This document shows positions 59,856 to 64,000 of a stretch of DNA of 64,000 nucleotides, one piece after another (position 1 is the stretch's first letter; every line of letters begins with the position of its first letter). A program made the translations under genes and the position numbers. This DNA is from Mactromeris polynyma (lineage: Eukaryota; Mollusca; Bivalvia; Venerida; Mactridae): NCBI GenBank assembly GCA_032209605.1, contig JASFXZ010000003.1, positions 10,356,807 through 10,420,806 on the forward strand. The letters run 5' to 3'. The notes below the pieces were generated by a model. That model did not search any database. It was not told the origin of the DNA and saw only the letters and a program-made list of their open reading frames with translations.

Positions 59856-60352
59856 CTTTGGCGTGCCTAAACAAGACTACATCGAGAGGTGATACATGTA
59901 CCTTTGGCGTGCCTAAACAAGACTACATCGAGAGGCGATACATGTACCTTTGGCGTGCCTAAACAAGACTACATCGAGAGGTGATACATGTACCTTTGGT
60001 GTGCTTAAACAAGACTACATCAAGAGGTGATACATGTACCTTTGGCGTGCCTAAACAAGACTACATCAAGAGTTGATACATGTACCTTTGGCGTGCCTAA
60101 ACAAGACTACATCAAGAGGTGATACATGTACCTTTGGCGTGCCTAAACAAGACTACATCGAGAGGTGATACATGTACCTTTGGCGTGCCTAAACAAGAGT
60201 ACATCGAGAGGTGATACATGTACCTTTGGCGTGCCTTAACAAGAGTACATCGAGAGGTGATACATGTACCTTTGGCGTGCCTAAACAAGACTACATCGAG
60301 AGGTGATACATGTACCTTTGGCGTGCCTAAACAAGACTACATCAAGAGGAGA
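59856..60352. repeat. 46-bp minisatellite, about 11 copies
   Basis: Unit CTTTGGCGTGCCTAAACAAG, ACTACATCGAGAGGTGATAC, ATGTAC, with starts at 59856, 59902 and onwards in 46-bp steps. Very homogeneous, with only a few substitutions such as CAAGAG for CGAGAG. Confidence 0.97.
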
Positions 60353-60586
60353 TATAACAACAAAGGTGTGAAACTGCATCCACATGTAAACGTCAAGCTT
60401 TAAACCCCAGTGCTGTAAACGTGACCGTTCAAAAGCGGTACTCATATTTTCACCTATACTAATGTTCTTGTCTAGTGTTCATTTTGCCTTTTAAGTGAAT
60501 GTATAGAGCTACATTTACGTTCATGTCCTAATGTGCTTTGGGGATGGCATTTCTCGCTCAACATATATTTTAGCTATTGTTATGTT

Positions 60587-60714
60587 TCTTTCAACTGTTA
60601 CCGGTGCATGAATTACACGGTTAGTGCACAAGATATAATTATATGTTTCCGGACAAACATAGCTATATCTCGTTCACTAACCGTACAATTCATACACGAG
60701 TGACAGTTAAAAAA
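60587..60714. mobile_element. Foldback hairpin element
   Basis: Left arm 60587-60646 and right arm 60650-60714 are inverted copies matching at roughly four of five positions. The left arm reads CATGAATTACACGGTTAGTG; the right arm read in reverse gives TATGAATTGTACGGTTAGTG. Only a few bases separate the arms. It is probably a miniature foldback transposon; a structured transcript is an alternative. Confidence 0.75.
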
Positions 60715-62814
60715 TAGACAGTACAAATTGAAATAATTTGCCGTGCTCAATGTTAATTTGACCATATAACAGTTTCATCATTGCATTAGTTCAAATATAT
60801 AATAGTATATATATCTTGACGTGGCAACATCTCTTACCATGCACTGATTCATATCCACAATTTTGCAACACGCAACTTCATTTTTGTCGTTTTTTGTTGT
60901 TTTCAAATTACTATTTTTCTATAAAAAGTAAAACAATACGGAGCAGGGAGAGCCACATTCACCAATCCTTAGACAGATTTAGACAAAGGGTGACTGCGCA
61001 AACAGCGAGGGACACTAAAACAACAAAAGGACCAGGAGGTATTTACAGGAAGGCGACAGAGAACGATACCGAAATGGTAAGGACAAGAAAGCCCGACAAT
61101 ACAGCATCATCAACTAATAAACACATTATTACTATTGCAAAAGTTTGTATTGAATACTTTTTTGTACTGTGTACACATTTGACTTTGCATTATATGTTCT
61201 GTACTATATATATGTGATTCATGGGTTAAAGGGTTAAGGGCTAAAGGGCTACAATTTTGTAAATGAAAACTGTTAAAACATTAAAATGGGACGACTAGGC
61301 TGGACTACGCGTCAGAGCAACAAAATCCCAAGTAAGACATAAAATACATCTTTGTGTTTGCCAATACTATTCTGAGCGTATACCACTTTATTTCGTCCAC
61401 TTTTATCAAAGCTGCAATCATACAATGATTTATATATCTTCTTGTATACGATACTTGGCAATTTACGTTTGATTTACAAGAAGGTGGGTTTTAGTGTCAT
61501 CATATAAACCGGTGTATGATTGATTAACAAACCATTATTGACAATCATTAGACTGTTATGTACTGTAATTATCTCGTCAATTATGTAAGAGTGAAAATAA
61601 TTCATGACATGCATGTCCTTGGCGAATATTTTAGTTCGGATTAAGTACATAATAATCACAGTCTTATTTATATCTGAAATTAACGCAGCAGAACAAAATA
61701 AGAATATATTGTGGGTTTAAGCATTTCAGTTTAAGACTTAAACCTTAAACAATATGTCATACATTCGGTATACTGTACGAAGATTTTGTTACCACTTGAA
61801 AAGTAGCATTTTTTTTATATTTAAACAATGCTTTTATTATACTTAATATCATCATTTGTTGACATTTAACAATTGGCTTACATATAGAGTCAAAGGACTG
61901 AAGGTCCTTGGAGGCGCTTCCTATGCAAGACTGCACTTTTCCATATTATCGTATAAGAAATTAATACGCGACTATTCGGGTAAACTCATTCGCCAAAAAT
62001 GATACAAATAATCCAGAAAACCATTTGATATCAAGCTCCCGCCATTCCACAATGTATCCCTGACAAATCACCCATAATACTCATCAAATCTACAATAAAA
62101 TCAGAGGACTTTACATGTACTATTTTCTTGAGACAATGAATATGGCGGTACTTCGAGTAGACCATCCGGTTGACAATGATAGCAATGAGACGCTAAAGCA
62201 CCTCAATAATATGTGAAATTCCTATTTTATTCATCTTTGTCGAAGTAACGTGATATATTATTCCAAGTTACGTATCAGTTAAACATTTTATGTGTAACCT
62301 TATCTGAAATCCACTTCAAAATAGAGTAATATGGCAAGTTAGACATCAGTAATTAAATATCATTCAATCTAGCATATCTCGTTACAATTTATCCTTTGCA
62401 TCTTATAAAAATATATAACATTTCTTGTTTTTGCGAAAAAAGAAAGTACACCTTGCTGTAAATAGGCACAACGCCAATAAACAACAAAAACATTTTATTA
62501 ACTGAGTAATTGCTCATGTCTCTATTGTCATGTCTTCTCGTTCTGTTTTGGTTACGTCGCGCTTTGTTTGCGGAAGTTCCTGTGCGAATTCTGTTTCCTC
62601 TTGTACACCATGTTAGATCATTATGTGAACCTTTATCCTTTTTTTGCAAGGAAAAGAAAATGAACTTACAATGAATACGGTATGGAGTAGATGTTTAATA
62701 AAGATGAATGCTATCGCAAAACGAAATAGTTGATATATATATAATGAGAGAAAAGACACACAATAATGGGATAGTTACTTTTCCGTAGCCGTACTTATAT
62801 GGCTCTTCTATTTG
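60715..62814. other. Unassigned intergenic sequence, 2.1 kb
   Basis: Frames of 133 codons (60816-61217, +) and 86 codons (62389-62649, -) are arginine/threonine-rich, with no recognisable domain, and look like low-complexity chance frames. A small GGGTTAAGG/GGGCTAAAG repeat lies at 61224-61250. Confidence 0.4.
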
Positions 62815-63000
62815 TATATCAGTGTTGTGTAAACCAATCAAATCTTACGTAAACTACTAAACCAACTTCTCTTCAACCTAACAACGTTTGTTACCTTGAC
62901 TCAGATTGGTTGACCTTTCGATAAGGGATATGTTACCTTACCAAAATCCATTGAGTTGCGGTAGATTTTCCGAAATCCATTTTCCATTGCCGAATTTCAC
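62815..63000 (-). repeat. Diverged repeat family E, copy 2 (inverted)
   Basis: The reverse complement matches 55770-55925 over its length. Contains CTTCAACCTAACAACGTTTG and GACCTTTCGATAAGGGATAT. A third short piece on the plus strand at 63131-63176 (CCAATGGATGTTGGTAAGGT, CGATAAGG) belongs to the same family. Confidence 0.75.
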
Positions 63001-63176
63001 TTCATACAATATCTGCACTATGTATTTGCTAATATCTTGTTATAATATTAATTTTAGGTTAATCTAAATGTACAAACAAAAACCTAAGGAAATTATTGCT
63101 TATTAAGAAAAATATAGACGGTTACGTTTCCAATGGATGTTGGTAAGGTAAGGTACCGTTCGATAAGGTCTATTCA

Positions 63177-63699
63177 TGTATATGTTTAACCAAACCTAAA
63201 AAAGTAACTTGATTTGTGTTATATTTTTTGTCTTCCGAAGCAAAGCAATGCACACTATTATAATTGCAAGTATTGCTTCAGATTACGCTGACCATCTGTT
63301 TTCAACATATATTTTGTTTAATTAACTCATTTGGGGTAACAATCGTTCTGCTCAATTCGTTCTGTTGTTGAAATATGTTACAGCAGTGAAACAAATCATT
63401 GGATATTATGACCGAGACATGATGTATCCAACACTTGATTGATTACCAGACAATGTCTGCGATATGGTGTGGCATCGTGGATTATTCTTATCATATAACA
63501 AAGGGCAATTGTTGTCAAGACAATTGAATCTTATCTTGATTTGTCGGCGGTCATCCGTAAATTGTATTACTATCCTAACTAGAGCGCTTATAATTAGATA
63601 TATTTACATGTCAGCCAATGTAGGGCATTCCACTTGACAAACATCCTTTTGAGTAATTAGAAATAGATTTATACAAAAGGATAACAGTAAGGCCATTTT
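63177..63699. other. Unassigned intergenic sequence
   Basis: No supported feature. Confidence 0.45.
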
Positions 63700-64000
63700 A
63701 AAAAGAACCAACATGGCTTGAAGAAATTCAGTAGAGCGTCACACAAGAAACATTTCTGTGAAACTATTCCCATCCCCGGCAGTCACGGTCTTTACACAGT
63801 CAACATAGCTTTAACGAATTCAGAATAGGGTCACACAAGATATTTTTCTGTAAACTATTTTGAAATCGAACCAGCGGTTTCTGAGCCGAAGATTTTCTTT
63901 CGCTCGCCATCGCAACCAGAGTTCTTCATGGAGCCGCTTTACTTAAAGGAAACTTGAAGACAACCATCCAAGGAACATTTGTGAGAAAATATTTTGAAAG
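63700..64000 (+). repeat. Partial ~94-bp diverged repeats at the window edge
   Basis: GAAATTCAGTAGAGCGTCAC, then ACAAGAAACATTTCTGTGAA (63723), is echoed by GAATTCAGAATAGGGTCACA and a TTTTTCTGTAAACTATTTTG run (63817). A further piece begins AAGGAACATTTGTGAGAAAA at about 63969 and is cut by the window end. It resembles a repeat I associate with bivalve genomes, but I cannot name it. Confidence 0.55.

Noticed and set aside
61870..61935. Short inverted repeat AAGGACTGAAGGTCCTT as a possible regulatory hairpin
   Set aside because: A single 6-7-bp stem in AT-rich sequence is expected by chance; no other support.

Overview
This window looks like gene-poor, AT-rich, repeat-dominated intergenic DNA from an animal, most probably a bivalve mollusc. 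The evidence is eukaryotic throughout: non-LTR retrotransposon remains with 3' microsatellite tails, DDE transposase remains with a splice-acceptor-like 5' edge, tRNA-derived SINE-like units, many MITE-like elements, and at least nine different minisatellite or satellite arrays. The bivalve call is an inference. It rests mainly on an element with TTATGCCCCC / GGGGGCATAA ends, which I remember as abundant in bivalve genomes. I found no convincing intact host gene. Long open frames in the arrays at 10.9-12.8 kb and 52.7-53.2 kb are open only because the repeat period is a multiple of three.

Layout. 1-10.3 kb: two copies of a roughly 490-bp segmental duplication (1-487 and 5768-6276), a pogo-like MITE family, an unclassified interspersed family (here 'family A'), and one TTATGCCCCC element. 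10.9-12.8 kb: about 40 copies of a 48-bp minisatellite. 13.1-14.3 kb: diverged repeats. 14.1-27.7 kb: a block bounded by an inverted repeat. It holds an 8.5-kb satellite of about 170 units of 50 bp, with a 2,403-bp higher-order period, and a decayed DDE_Tnp_4 (ISL2EU-like) transposase on the minus strand. 30.5-31.8 kb: a 1.3-kb element with terminal inverted repeats. 33.8-40.1 kb: a diverged tandem duplication with a Tc1-type transposase fragment at its junction and a 73-bp minisatellite expanded in only one copy. 40-48 kb: more family A, MITE, SINE-like and LINE-tail fragments. 49.3-51.6 kb: two LINE fragments, one with reverse transcriptase and a zinc knuckle. 52.7-60.4 kb: minisatellites of 66, 16, 32 and 46 bp. 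60.6 kb: a foldback hairpin. 62.8-64 kb: small diverged repeats.

How the parts relate. The window mostly records transposition and local tandem amplification. The clearest history is at 6.27-6.75 kb. There a MITE that was present before the segmental duplication is split by a later family A insertion, with a 5-bp TAAAA repeat on each side. The most interesting hypothesis is that 14.1-27.7 kb is one large transposon whose interior has been taken over by satellite expansion.
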